Shown: positions 8,037 through 16,476, counted from the stretch's first letter. The stretch: 64,000 nucleotides of DNA from Pseudoalteromonas sp. T1lg48 (GCF_002964785.1 NZ_PQCC01000004.1:310001-374000), one strand, 5' to 3'. Numbers and translations: made by a program. Notes: generated by a model from the sequence alone, not told the origin.

Positions 8037-8954
8037 TTAGTACAATTTAAACGCATTTTCAGCGATGATAGCCGCTGTTTGCTCGCCAACTAGGTGTTTT
8101 TTGTCCAACTTGGACATGAGTTCAACACCCTGCTCTTGTTGTTTTTGTGTTAATGGCACATAAGGCAAACGCAGTACCGGTTTCACCGCACCGGTCATCG
8201 CCAGGGCGGTGTTAATGGCAATAGGATTAGGTTCGCAGAACAGCCAATTCATCAGCGGCGTTAGCTCGGCATTGAGTTCCGGCTGGGGTGATTTAAGCAG
8301 CTCACAAAACAGCTCGGGGATCAGGTTAGTGGCCACCGAGATCACACCATGGGCGCCGTGCTGATGCACCGCGTCATGGGCTTCATCGTCATTACCGGAC
8401 CAACAGGCGATGCCTTGGCGCTCATAAGCGGCAATACGCTCGTTACCCTGACACTCCTTCATACCGATAAAGTTGTCGTGCTGGGCCAATGAGCCGATAA
8501 ATTCAGGAGTTAAGTCCTGGCCTGTACGTCCTGGGACGTTATAGATAAAGGCCGGTCCAATATCCAGTACGCCTTTAAAATGCGCCTCTAGCCCCAGCTC
8601 GGAGGTGCGGCCATAGTAGGGATTGATCTGCAACGATGCGTGCATGCCGGTAGCAAAGCCGTACTTGGTGGCTTTGATGGCTTCTCGAGTATTATTACTG
8701 CCGGTGTTGCCGATGATCAAGATGCGCTCGGCAAAGGCGGCGACGCTATGGGCAATCAGCATTAAATGCTCTTCCCAATTCATCAGTTGCCCTTCACCCG
8801 TGGTACCACCGACGACTATACCATCAACACCTGCGGCAATCTGGCGCTCCACCAAAGTATCAAAGGTCTTTAGGCAAATTTCGCCATCGTCGTTGTACGG
8901 GGTTTTTATCGCCGTGATCACCCGTGCTTGTCTTAATTGCTCCATAGTTCCCAT
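8037..8954 (-). CDS. dapA: Dihydrodipicolinate synthase-family aldolase (DapA-like)
   Basis: A 305-residue class I aldolase with a TIM-barrel fold. It has the pyruvate-binding GGTTGEGQLMNWEEH (about residues 49-63), the catalytic tyrosine in FIYNVPGRTGQ and the Schiff-base lysine in GMKECQGN. These are the residues of 4-hydroxy-tetrahydrodipicolinate synthase, which condenses pyruvate with aspartate semialdehyde in lysine/diaminopimelate synthesis. The ATG at 8954 has AAGAGAAG eight bases upstream. The gene stands alone between a terminator and the divergent 9122 gene, not next to bamC or purC as the housekeeping dapA of gammaproteobacteria usually is. It could therefore be a paralogue for another 2-oxo acid aldol reaction. 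The N-terminal residues resemble plant-type DHDPS. Confidence 0.8.
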   Translation of the reverse strand: MGTMEQLRQARVITAIKTPYNDDGEICLKTFDTLVERQIAAGVDGIVVGGTTGEGQLMNWEEHLMLIAHSVAAFAERILIIGNTGSNNTREAIKATKYGFATGMHASLQINPYYGRTSELGLEAHFKGVLDIGPAFIYNVPGRTGQDLTPEFIGSLAQHDNFIGMKECQGNERIAAYERQGIACWSGNDDEAHDAVHQHGAHGVISVATNLIPELFCELLKSPQPELNAELTPLMNWLFCEPNPIAINTALAMTGAVKPVLRLPYVPLTQKQQEQGVELMSKLDKKHLVGEQTAAIIAENAFKLY

Positions 8955-9077
8955 ACTATTGGCTTCTCTTACTAGCTATTTTTACTAATTTAATCATATT
9001 CAAACGCCTATGCCGAGGGGGTCGACCCAATTGCCTGATAAATTTTCTCCATTTTAAGGCTTGCAACTTAATCAGCT

Positions 9078-9111
9078 TTGAATCAAGATAACTGTATAAA
9101 TATACAGTTAT
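9078..9111 (+). promoter_or_regulatory. LexA (SOS) box overlapping a sigma70 promoter
   Basis: AACTGTATAAATATACAGTT at 9090-9109 is a perfect inverted repeat with 9-bp arms, and it extends to 11-bp arms at 9088-9111. It contains CTGT-N8-ACAG, the core of the gammaproteobacterial LexA box. TTGAAT (9078-9083) and TATACA (9101-9106) are 17 bp apart and make a good sigma70 promoter reading rightwards, with its -10 inside the box. Bound repressor would block it. The predicted transcript start is only about 10 bases before the ATG at 9122. Confidence 0.82.
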
Positions 9112-9121
9112 TAATTTATCT

Positions 9122-9775
9122 ATGCATCTTTTGGATTATTTGGAACAGTTTTTCTACCGGGAAGATCAGCTTTGCCAACACCTGGGCATCGACCGTGAAC
9201 AATTGGAGCACTGGCAACACCTGTGCATTTTTCCACAAGCCAGCTATAGCCTAGAAAACAGTATTCAGTGTCACTCGGTGCAGGGGATCTATGACTGTCA
9301 GGTATTTTGGCAGTACTATCCTATCGCCATGCAAGATTGGGGGCGACAAATAAGTAAGGCAAATATTGACTCGGCCAGTGTTGCCTTTAATCTTTTTGCC
9401 CAGCGCGCGATGCAGGCCCTGAATTATTTGCAAAGCGAAGGACTTTACCTGGTTGACGACTACCTGGATGATATCGGTGAACGACTGACCCATCTGTGGC
9501 AGCAATTTTTAAGCGGCCAGTTCGGAACCCAAACCCGCCAGGGGCAGATTGAGGAAATTATCCAGATGGATGCGCTGCGCTACAGTATAGACACGCTGAC
9601 CGAAGGGATGACGATCACCACTCTAAGTGCCGAACAAAGACAGCAACTGCACCCCTTGATGAAGCAGTTTTCTAAGGCGGTTATCGAACCGCCCGGCCAT
9701 GAATACCAACATTCGCTGCGTGCCAAATACCTGGATGCCTTGGTGCTAAAGTATGATTTATCGTTAAAGCGCTAA
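9122..9775 (+). CDS. Uncharacterised protein under LexA control (possibly DUF6058-like)
   Basis: A 217-residue soluble protein without signal peptide or membrane segment. The first 40 residues (DYLEQFFYREDQLCQHLGIDREQLEHWQHL) resemble a MerR/excisionase-style helix-turn-helix that would choose its site by a recognition helix around LGIDREQLEHW. The rest is helical, with many aromatic and acidic residues. It recalls proteins labelled DUF6058, but I cannot verify this. No Shine-Dalgarno sequence precedes the ATG, which fits the very short leader implied by the LexA-overlapped promoter. The gene ends before a separate transcription unit and has no partner. An SOS role is inferred from the operator only. 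Confidence 0.8.
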   Translation: MHLLDYLEQFFYREDQLCQHLGIDREQLEHWQHLCIFPQASYSLENSIQCHSVQGIYDCQVFWQYYPIAMQDWGRQISKANIDSASVAFNLFAQRAMQALNYLQSEGLYLVDDYLDDIGERLTHLWQQFLSGQFGTQTRQGQIEEIIQMDALRYSIDTLTEGMTITTLSAEQRQQLHPLMKQFSKAVIEPPGHEYQHSLRAKYLDALVLKYDLSLKR

Positions 9776-9859
9776 ACTAAAACGGAAATTAGCTGTCCTT
9801 CCTTTACTGATGCGCGAGCGCCACATACACTAGGCCTACATTAACTATGTGTTGAGGTG

Positions 9860-10942
9860 ATGACAATTTTCCGCCTTTTATTCGTTTTTTTCAGCTTCGT
9901 CTTGCTGCTTATCAGTGAGAGAACTTACGCCGAGTCCGAAACGCAGCCACTCAAGGTGCGCTTTGTGAATCCCGGTCACCAGTTTGATAACTCGACCGGG
10001 CTGTTTTGGCGTAACGTGACGTTGGCGATGGAAGCGGTGGCGGAAGATCTGGATATACAATTGTCGGTCACCTATGCCAATCGCAATCATATTTTAATGA
10101 AGTCGCAACTTAATGACGCGCTCAGAAGCGACGCCGACTATGTAATAGTGGTCGATGAAAAAAAAGCCATCACCAAGCTTATTAAAGCGGATGCCAAATT
10201 AGACAAGCCGATTTTATTTATCTATAACGCCCCGGAAGAGCACATACTCACTACCAAGCCAGATTGGCTGCTCGGTTACATCATTCCCAATCATTTCGAG
10301 GCGGGTTATAAGTTGGCGCGCGGCTTGTTTGATCGCGCCACCGCACGCTTTGGCGAAGATACGCAACTGAACATGCTGGCCTTGTATGGCGATCGCAGTA
10401 CCGACTCGGCGCTCAGTCGCCAACGGGGTTTGGAACTCTTCTTACGCCAGCACCCTGAGGTAAACCTGGTGTATCACGAGGTAGCCAATTGGTCCGAAAA
10501 AGAAGGCTATCGTAAAAGCATTCGCGTACTCAGTCATATCAAAAACATTAATATAATCTGGGCAGCCAACGACCCCATTGCCGGTGGCGCCCTCAGAGCT
10601 GCAAAAAACGTCAACGCCCCCGTGCTCCCTGTGGTTGGCGGTATAAATTGGGATAAGATGGGCACCGATGAACACTTAGATGTGTCCGTTGGCGGCCATG
10701 TGTTATTAGGTGCTGCGGCCCTGATCATGCTGCACGACAGTCATAGACAAGGCAGTAATTTTATCTCCGATAGTAACCTTGCTATTTTCGAACCCGATGT
10801 TGAGCAATATCACATCCTGATTAAGGCCATACAAGAGCGCACCCTGGACGATATCAACTTTAAACGCTTTAGCAAAGAGCATGAAGACACCTGGCCCTTT
10901 ACCTTGCAAAACCTTGCCCTGTGTTTACAAAAAGGTTGTTAG
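9860..10942 (+). CDS. Periplasmic sugar-type substrate-binding protein (Peripla_BP_4 family), orphan
   Basis: About 360 residues. A signal peptide (FRLLFVFFSFVLLLISERTYA) is followed by a two-lobed ribose/galactose-binding-type fold: VRFVNPGHQFDNSTGLFW at the start of lobe 1, and NIIWAANDPIAGGALRAA, the lobe 2 hallmark of the family, near residue 235. No ABC permease, ATPase, histidine kinase or chemoreceptor is adjacent, so the protein may serve a distant transporter or a LuxP-like sensory complex. The start is either the ATG at 9860 or the GTG at 9857. The nearest GAGG lies almost against both, so the start is uncertain. Confidence 0.82.
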   Translation: MTIFRLLFVFFSFVLLLISERTYAESETQPLKVRFVNPGHQFDNSTGLFWRNVTLAMEAVAEDLDIQLSVTYANRNHILMKSQLNDALRSDADYVIVVDEKKAITKLIKADAKLDKPILFIYNAPEEHILTTKPDWLLGYIIPNHFEAGYKLARGLFDRATARFGEDTQLNMLALYGDRSTDSALSRQRGLELFLRQHPEVNLVYHEVANWSEKEGYRKSIRVLSHIKNINIIWAANDPIAGGALRAAKNVNAPVLPVVGGINWDKMGTDEHLDVSVGGHVLLGAAALIMLHDSHRQGSNFISDSNLAIFEPDVEQYHILIKAIQERTLDDINFKRFSKEHEDTWPFTLQNLALCLQKGC

Positions 10943-11021
10943 CCAAAAAACAACTTGCTTCCAAGGGCAACCCGTAGTTAGCTGAATAATAAAAAGAATT
11001 ACCTATGGGCAGGGACAGCAA

Positions 11022-11693
11022 ATGATAATGACATCCATCACGGCACTGATCGTTTTAGGTCTGAGCGTCTATTTATACCATCGCCGCAAAAAGCAAGCAC
11101 AGCGTGTCTATATAGAGCAATACCAGTTTGCACCCGCGATTGCGGCCAAGGTGAAAAACACCTACCCTCACCTAACTGAGCAGGATCTAGACTTAGTGCT
11201 TCAGGGTTTACGAGATTACTTTTATATCTGTAATCAGGCCCGCAATAAAATGGTAGCCATGCCCTCGCAAGTGGTCGACGTGGCCTGGCATGAATTTATC
11301 CTCTTTACCCGCAACTACCAGCAGTTTTGTAAAAAGGCACTCGGGCGCTTTTTGCACCATACCCCAAGCGAGGCCATGAGAACCAAGGTGGTGGCCCAGG
11401 ATGGTATCAGGCGCGCTTGGCGTCTGGCCTGCGCCAAAAGCAACCTGCCCGCAGCGGCACCCACGCAGTTGCCCCTACTGTTCGCTATTGATAGCCAGCT
11501 TAAAATTAAAGATGGCTTTGTCTACGCCTTAGATTGCAAGAATAAAAAGTCGCCCCTGTATGGTGATGGCTATTGTGCCGCCCATATAGGTTGTTCATCG
11601 GGATGTGCAGGTGACAGTGGTTCGACGTCGAGCTCGAGCGATAGTCTCGGGGGTGACTCAAGCTGCGGTGGAGGCTGTGGCGGCGGCGACTAA
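11022..11693 (+). CDS. Membrane-anchored glycine-rich-domain (GRDP)-like protein
   Basis: A 223-residue protein. An N-terminal transmembrane helix (ITALIVLGLSVYLY) precedes a helical domain containing VVDVAWHEFILFTRNYQQFC (residues 86-105), characteristic of the plant GRDP-like family (PF07173). The tail from residue 190 is almost only Gly, Ser, Asp and Cys, ending CGGGCGGGD. The cysteine pairs CSSGC and CGGGC in the tail could bind metal or form disulfides. The ATG at 11022 has AGGGA six bases upstream. Bacterial members have no assigned function. Family call is from memory of the WHEF-type motif. Confidence 0.78.
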   Translation: MIMTSITALIVLGLSVYLYHRRKKQAQRVYIEQYQFAPAIAAKVKNTYPHLTEQDLDLVLQGLRDYFYICNQARNKMVAMPSQVVDVAWHEFILFTRNYQQFCKKALGRFLHHTPSEAMRTKVVAQDGIRRAWRLACAKSNLPAAAPTQLPLLFAIDSQLKIKDGFVYALDCKNKKSPLYGDGYCAAHIGCSSGCAGDSGSTSSSSDSLGGDSSCGGGCGGGD

Positions 11694-11719
11694 CACCGCA
11701 ACCAATGGGAAACTAGATA

Positions 11720-12121
11720 TTATTGACCAAACAATAATTGCCACAAACCCGGAGGCTCATGCAGTTCGTGGTACTCTTTACGCAGTGAGTCAATGCTTTT
11801 GAGGGCCACACTGGCTTCGGCCAACTCATTGTTTTTCGCCAGGGTGCGCGCCAGTGAAATTTGCTCCAGTACCTTGTCTAAGCCCTGCAGCGACTGTTCC
11901 GGCTCTTTGTTAAAGCGAGCCTGCTTAGCCTGCTCTACCAAGGTCTGAAGCTCATCCAAGGCCATAAGCATTTGTCCTTGGTCTTCGGCTTTAACCGCCT
12001 GCTTGTAACTGTGACCCATTTTTTTCATCACAGCTTCAAGATCTATGCTCTGCTGAGCAGATGCCTGCACGGACACCATACCGATAAAAGCGCTAAGAAA
12101 TAGGGTGAATACTAAACGCAT
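11720..12121 (-). CDS. Cytochrome b562-family periplasmic protein
   Basis: A 133-residue protein with a cleavable signal peptide (MRLVFTLFLSAFIGMVSVQASA) and then a four-helix bundle of about 110 residues. Alignment by eye with cytochrome b562 places a methionine of DLEAVMKKM at the axial Met7 position and the histidine of SLRKEYHELHE at His102. Both heme ligands are thus conserved. There is no CXXCH, so heme would be non-covalent. AGAGG lies eight bases before the ATG. A soluble periplasmic electron carrier is likely, partner unknown. Confidence 0.85.
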   Translation of the reverse strand: MRLVFTLFLSAFIGMVSVQASAQQSIDLEAVMKKMGHSYKQAVKAEDQGQMLMALDELQTLVEQAKQARFNKEPEQSLQGLDKVLEQISLARTLAKNNELAEASVALKSIDSLRKEYHELHEPPGLWQLLFGQ

Positions 12122-12202
12122 GGGAGAAACCTCTTAATTCAAACTGCCGACATTGTACCTGAGCACACTGCCGACACAAGAGCACTGTCAATCCCCTTTA
12201 CA

Positions 12203-12838
12203 CTAGTCATCAATAGGGCTTGGCCATACATGAGGTTGTGCATAACTGAGGCGCCCAAGACGGCTGCCAACATGGTACCCGTCTAACCCAGTTACGGCCA
12301 CGGTATCTATGCTGTTAAGATCGATATGACCATCACCACACAGGGCTTCATCACTCACCTCCCCCTGCTCAATAGCACCTATCAGTAACAAGGTACCGTT
12401 TTGTTCGATGACCTGCTCGGCAACCAATTTCACCGAGTATTTCAACAGACTTTGGCTGACAAAAGGAGCGGGACATTCACCGATAAATTGTGGCTCCAAA
12501 CCCACCGCATCAAACTCACTTTCATCAACCCCGTACTTGGCCGATGTTTGATGGGCCGCCTGCCAAAAGTGACTATTCACCTGGTTAAGGGTATACCAAC
12601 CCGTAGACCTTATATTACTCAGGGTATGTCGCTCCACCACATCCGGGCGCATGATCATGGCGACCAAGGGGGGATGCGCTCCTAGGTGCACCACCGAGCT
12701 GACAATGGCTAGGTTATGATTACCCTGGCCATCTGTGGTGCCCACCAGATTTGCACTTTTGTACCCCGACAGGCTATTTACGAAGTGCGCTCTATAGCGT
12801 GAGGGCATGGCGTCGAGATCGTCTTTACTAAATTGCAT
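12203..12838 (-). CDS. Flavin reductase-like FMN-binding split-barrel protein
   Basis: A 211-residue protein of the flavin-reductase-like family. It has KSANLVGTTDGQGNHNLAIVSSV (about residues 28-50, spanning the flavin phosphate site), MRPDVVERHTLSNIRSTG and, near the end, VTGLDGYHVGSRLGRLSYAQP, a C-terminal block usual for this family. It is the third gene of a probable operon with the DUF393 and SDR genes, 21 bp after the SDR stop. It would bind FMN and may reduce free flavin or act as a flavoenzyme. Substrate unknown. Confidence 0.85.
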   Translation of the reverse strand: MQFSKDDLDAMPSRYRAHFVNSLSGYKSANLVGTTDGQGNHNLAIVSSVVHLGAHPPLVAMIMRPDVVERHTLSNIRSTGWYTLNQVNSHFWQAAHQTSAKYGVDESEFDAVGLEPQFIGECPAPFVSQSLLKYSVKLVAEQVIEQNGTLLLIGAIEQGEVSDEALCGDGHIDLNSIDTVAVTGLDGYHVGSRLGRLSYAQPHVWPSPIDD

Positions 12839-12859
12839 ACATTAGATTCTCTATAAACT

Positions 12860-13558
12860 TTAAAACTCAATAGCTTGCCGATTCCAATCATAAAAGCCAC
12901 AGGACGGGAGAAAGGCGTAATCTGTACTCAGTTCCCGCAAACGCCGGGCGACAAAGTGAGGGGTAAACAACTTGCCCGCAGGCACATTTTTTTGAAACGG
13001 CTTAGACAGGTCACTGTCCGTGGTGCCGGGATGAAACAACAAAAATTTGCTGTGCTTGTGTGTACGCCTCATTTCAATAGCGGTGGTTTTGGTAAGCATA
13101 TTTAAGGCCGCCTTTGAAGCGCGGTAGCTGTACCAGCCACCCAAGCGGTTATCTGTGATGCTGCCTACGCGCGCACTCAAAATGGTGACCACGCTTTGCG
13201 CGTTAGGCGTCAAGAGTTTGGTTAGGTTCGACAGCCACCACATAGGCACCACTGTGTTGCATTGCATCACCTCGAAAAAAGCCGACTGCGAAAATGCACT
13301 TAGGGATTTTTCCGGCTGCACCTCCTCGCTATGCAACACGCCGTTGCAAATGTAAATGTACTCAAAGGCCAATCCCTGTTGCTGGGCATCAAGACACCAG
13401 TTAGCAATCGCCTGCTCACTGTAAGCCAAACAGCTATGGCGCTCGCGCTCGAGCCTGGATCTGCTCACGCTGTGTACCTGGGTGCCCTGTGACTCCAACT
13501 CATCGATTAGGGCTCGGGCAATCGCACTCGAAGCGCCAATGATCAAGGCCCTAGTCAT
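12860..13558 (-). CDS. Short-chain dehydrogenase/reductase (CsgA-like SDR)
   Basis: A 232-residue Rossmann protein. It starts MTRALIIGASSAIARAL, giving the coenzyme-binding GASSAIA motif at about residues 8-14. The catalytic YSYRASK motif (YxxxK) sits in the right half, preceded by a serine in TILSARVGS, and ICNG is the NNAG-equivalent. The ATG at 13558 overlaps the upstream stop (ATGACTAG) and is preferred over an ATG at 13573. It belongs to the DUF393-SDR-flavin reductase operon. Substrate unknown. Confidence 0.88.
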   Translation of the reverse strand: MTRALIIGASSAIARALIDELESQGTQVHSVSRSRLERERHSCLAYSEQAIANWCLDAQQQGLAFEYIYICNGVLHSEEVQPEKSLSAFSQSAFFEVMQCNTVVPMWWLSNLTKLLTPNAQSVVTILSARVGSITDNRLGGWYSYRASKAALNMLTKTTAIEMRRTHKHSKFLLFHPGTTDSDLSKPFQKNVPAGKLFTPHFVARRLRELSTDYAFLPSCGFYDWNRQAIEF

Positions 13559-13943
13559 GGCGTTCACCCACATGGCATTGCTCTTTACATGATCGAGCCG
13601 ATAGCCAACCCGCTATTCTGTGGCGATTATTAGCAAAAATGCGATAACAGCAGTCTGCGACAATACGGATCAGCGGCCAGCGCAACACCCTTAACCATGG
13701 GTACTTGCCAACTGCCCGCCACACGGCGACATTGGCATCCAAACCAAGTAACACCCGTCCATTTTCATCAATGGCGTGCAAGGTCGCGTTGGCGGCGTGA
13801 TAGTCGATCATGGGGTAGCGAGACAAGTCTTCGTCACTATTGATATCGACCAAGGCTAGGGCTCCACACTGATCATACCCTTTAAGTTTTCTTATCTCGG
13901 CGGTGCACAAAGGACAATTGCCGTCATAAAACAAAGTAAGCAT
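13551..13943 (-). CDS. DUF393 (DCC family) thiol-disulfide oxidoreductase-like protein
   Basis: A 130-residue protein starting MLTLFYDGNCPLCTAEIRKL. The DGNCPLC motif is the thioredoxin-like CXXC site that names the DCC/DUF393 family. The ATG at 13943 has a strong GGAGGG five bases upstream, so the longer frame from 13994 is rejected. The gene is first in a three-gene unit on the minus strand. The family is poorly characterised, and a redox role is inferred from the CXXC. Confidence 0.87.
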   Translation of the reverse strand: MLTLFYDGNCPLCTAEIRKLKGYDQCGALALVDINSDEDLSRYPMIDYHAANATLHAIDENGRVLLGLDANVAVWRAVGKYPWLRVLRWPLIRIVADCCYRIFANNRHRIAGWLSARSCKEQCHVGERHD

Positions 13944-13994
13944 ACATTCCCTCCGTCTGGCATTACGAGCAGAGGTCGCCTTAAGATCACCCAA

Positions 13995-14025
13995 TAAAAA
14001 AGCCCTTACGCAAAGGTAAGGGCTT
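13995..14025 (-). terminator. Rho-independent terminator of fadE
   Basis: The perfect 10-bp stem AAGCCCTTAC/GTAAGGGCTT (14000-14009 with 14016-14025) has a 6-base loop and, on the minus strand, a T-run. It lies 30 bp after the fadE stop. Confidence 0.92.
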
Positions 14026-14054
14026 GGTGGTAATGCAAATGTGACAAGGAATAA

Positions 14055-16316
14055 TTAGCTGGCGCTGCGCAGGCTCACGTCCTGGCCGTCGGCACGGGTG
14101 CCGTCCGGGCGCAGCAGGTTCATATCGAAATCGAATTCATCGACGCGAATAGCCAGCTCACGCTTGCGGTTATAATCAACCAAAGACGCATATTCGTTGG
14201 CATCGATCACACTGGCCGCCAGGGCATTATCCAGCGTCTCGGCAAAGCGCACGCCAGAGCGAATCTGCTTCGACTTAATGGCCTTGCGTACCTTGGCCAG
14301 GCTCTCAAGGTTTGCCAGCTTGGCTTTATAGGCCTGCTCGTTGATATCGTGACCATCGCCCGGCGTTGGTTTCACCAGGTGTGTCAGCTGGGCTTTAATG
14401 GCCGTATCCAGTTGCGCCTGATGGGCCAGTTCGCGAACCAGATCGTCGCCAATGGTTGGCATTTTGTAGCCGTACTGCCAGGTTAAGAAGCGCATAAACT
14501 TACGGGTGCCCGATGCCGGGAAGTTATCCAAGAAGGCATGCAGTGCCTGCTCTGCCTGTTGCAATGCCCAGCGCGTCGCATAGTGGAAGTATGGCGCCGC
14601 TTGCGCGCGATCTGCGCTGCTGACCTTTTGCTCATAATATTTAATCGAGGCCATGGCCGCATACATATAGCTCATTACATCGCCCAGGCGCGCCGACAGC
14701 ATTTCCGCCTGCTTTAACTTTCCACCCAGAACCAACAAGGAGAAATCCGCATACACGGCTAGCCGTGACGACAACTTGTGAACCGCCTTTTCATACTGGC
14801 GTACTTCAGGCAAAGACGATGCGCTCGGCGCGGTAAACGGCAGTAAACCATGTTTGAAAGCACGCAGCGCATTGGCGGTGCTGTAACCCACAGTTTTACG
14901 CAAAATACGATTAAAGGTGGCATCGGCATCTTTTTCTTGCGAGTGGATGGACTCCACCATGCTCTGCAAGTAGGGGTGACAGCGCATCACGCCTTGCCCA
15001 AAGATCATCAGGTTACGCGTCAGGATATTCGCCCCTTCTACCGTAATGGCGATGGGCTGGGCAACAAAGCCGCTGGCCAGGGTGTTTTGCGGGCCGCGCT
15101 GAATGGCTTTACCGGCTTGAATATCCATGGCGGAGTTCAGCACGTCACGGCCGATTTCGGTCATATGGTACTTGGCGATGGCGGTTACTACAGAAGGTTT
15201 TAGACCCATGCCCAGACCTTCTGTGGTGAGTACGCGCATGGCTTCTTGTAAGTAGGTTTTACCGGCGATATCGGCCAGCTTTTCCTGAATACCTTCGAAC
15301 TGACCGATGGCCAGACCAAACTGTTCACGCACCGCGGCGTATTCAGCAGAGCCTTTAAATGCCACCTGAGATACCGACACGCCTAACGCAGGCAATGAAA
15401 TACCACGGCCGGCACCTAAACAGCTCACCAACATCTGCCAACCGCGGCCGATGTTCTTTTGTCCACCGATGATAAAGTCCATAGGAATGAAGACTTTTTC
15501 ACCGCGCGTCGTCCCATTGTAAAAACGCACGCCCATGGGGTCGTGGCGATTACCCAGCTCCACACCCGGGTGGGTATTAGGAATAAGCGCACAGGTAATG
15601 CCCAGGTCTTCTTTATCACCCAGCAGGTGATCCGGGTCCTGCACCTTAAAGGCCAGACCCAATACGGTGGCAATAGGCGCCAGGGTGATATAACGCTTGT
15701 CCCAGGTAACCTCCAGGCCAAGTACCTTCTCGCCCTGGTATTCGCCTTCTTTGACCACGCCGATATCCGGAATACCGCCGGCGTCCGAACCCGCTTCCGG
15801 GCTGGTCAAGGCGAAACAAGGAATATCGCGGCCATTAGCTAAACGTGGTAGGTAATGATTCTGTTGCTCTTCGGTACCATAGTGCAGCAAAAGCTCACCC
15901 GGGCCCAAGGAGTTTGGCACCATCACGGTCACGGCAACCGCCGATGACTTGGTTGAAATGGTGGCCACTATGGTCGAGTTAGCATAGGGGCTAAACTCAA
16001 GACCGCCGAACTTCTTCGGAATAATCAGCGAGAAGAAGCGCTCTTTTTTCAGAAACTCTAGAATATGCGCTGGCAGATGCGTGCCCGATTGAATTTCGGA
16101 CTCATCGATCATTTCCAACAGCTCGGCCACAGGGCCATCAAGGAAAGCTTGCTCTTCTTGGCTCAAGGTTGCCGCGGGCACATCGCGCAGCGCCGCGAAA
16201 TCAGGCTTGCCACGGTAGATAGAACCTTCTAACCACACATCACCGGCGTCCAGCGCCTCCTGCTCTGTAATCGAAATACTAGGAAGGATTTTTTTTAATT
16301 TTGTACGTAAGCTCAT
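14055..16316 (-). CDS. fadE: FadE-type acyl-CoA dehydrogenase with DUF1974 C-terminal region
   Basis: About 753 residues. After a ~75-residue FadE-specific leader comes the acyl-CoA dehydrogenase module: the FAD-binding ALTSPEAGSDAGGIPD near residue 175 (chosen start), a middle beta domain with RGEKVFIPMD, and the helical domain around AVREQFGLAIGQFEGIQEKL. A further ~250 residues are typical of FadE/DUF1974. It oxidises acyl-CoA to trans-2-enoyl-CoA in the first step of beta-oxidation. The ATG at 16316 (MSLRTKLKKILPSI) is preferred to an in-frame GTG at 16403, whose extra residues look like untranslated leader. Escherichia coli FadE has N-terminal membrane segments that are absent here. A FabR-like operator lies upstream. 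Confidence 0.88.
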   Translation of the reverse strand: MSLRTKLKKILPSISITEQEALDAGDVWLEGSIYRGKPDFAALRDVPAATLSQEEQAFLDGPVAELLEMIDESEIQSGTHLPAHILEFLKKERFFSLIIPKKFGGLEFSPYANSTIVATISTKSSAVAVTVMVPNSLGPGELLLHYGTEEQQNHYLPRLANGRDIPCFALTSPEAGSDAGGIPDIGVVKEGEYQGEKVLGLEVTWDKRYITLAPIATVLGLAFKVQDPDHLLGDKEDLGITCALIPNTHPGVELGNRHDPMGVRFYNGTTRGEKVFIPMDFIIGGQKNIGRGWQMLVSCLGAGRGISLPALGVSVSQVAFKGSAEYAAVREQFGLAIGQFEGIQEKLADIAGKTYLQEAMRVLTTEGLGMGLKPSVVTAIAKYHMTEIGRDVLNSAMDIQAGKAIQRGPQNTLASGFVAQPIAITVEGANILTRNLMIFGQGVMRCHPYLQSMVESIHSQEKDADATFNRILRKTVGYSTANALRAFKHGLLPFTAPSASSLPEVRQYEKAVHKLSSRLAVYADFSLLVLGGKLKQAEMLSARLGDVMSYMYAAMASIKYYEQKVSSADRAQAAPYFHYATRWALQQAEQALHAFLDNFPASGTRKFMRFLTWQYGYKMPTIGDDLVRELAHQAQLDTAIKAQLTHLVKPTPGDGHDINEQAYKAKLANLESLAKVRKAIKSKQIRSGVRFAETLDNALAASVIDANEYASLVDYNRKRELAIRVDEFDFDMNLLRPDGTRADGQDVSLRSAS

Positions 16317-16407
16317 AACCAACTCATCTGACCAGTTAACATACCCCTTATTACGGCATAAATATCTGAATAGATCAATTGGTCCAACCAGTTTTTTTAA
16401 CACAAAA

Positions 16408-16436
16408 TTTATAACTTATTTGCGTAATGGCGCTAA
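16408..16436 (-). promoter_or_regulatory. Candidate fadE promoter
   Basis: On the minus strand TTAGCG (16436-16431) and TATAAA (16413-16408) are 17 bp apart, about 90 bp before the chosen fadE start. The -10 is good and the -35 is poor, as expected for a regulated promoter. The palindromic operator at 16461 lies 25 bp upstream of the -35. Confidence 0.35.
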
Positions 16437-16460
16437 GACGGTTGAATTCCCTGCTATTGA

Positions 16461-16476
16461 GCGTACAGGTGTACGC
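16461..16476. promoter_or_regulatory. Perfect palindrome upstream of fadE, FabR/DesT-like operator
   Basis: GCGTACAGGTGTACGC has perfect 7-bp arms around a GG spacer. From memory it resembles the sites of the TetR-type fatty acid regulators FabR and DesT (AGCG-TACA-NN-TGT... type halves). Its place in the 311-bp gap before an acyl-CoA dehydrogenase gene supports a fatty-acid-responsive role. The rest of the 16317-16627 gap holds no gene that I can support. Confidence 0.55.
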
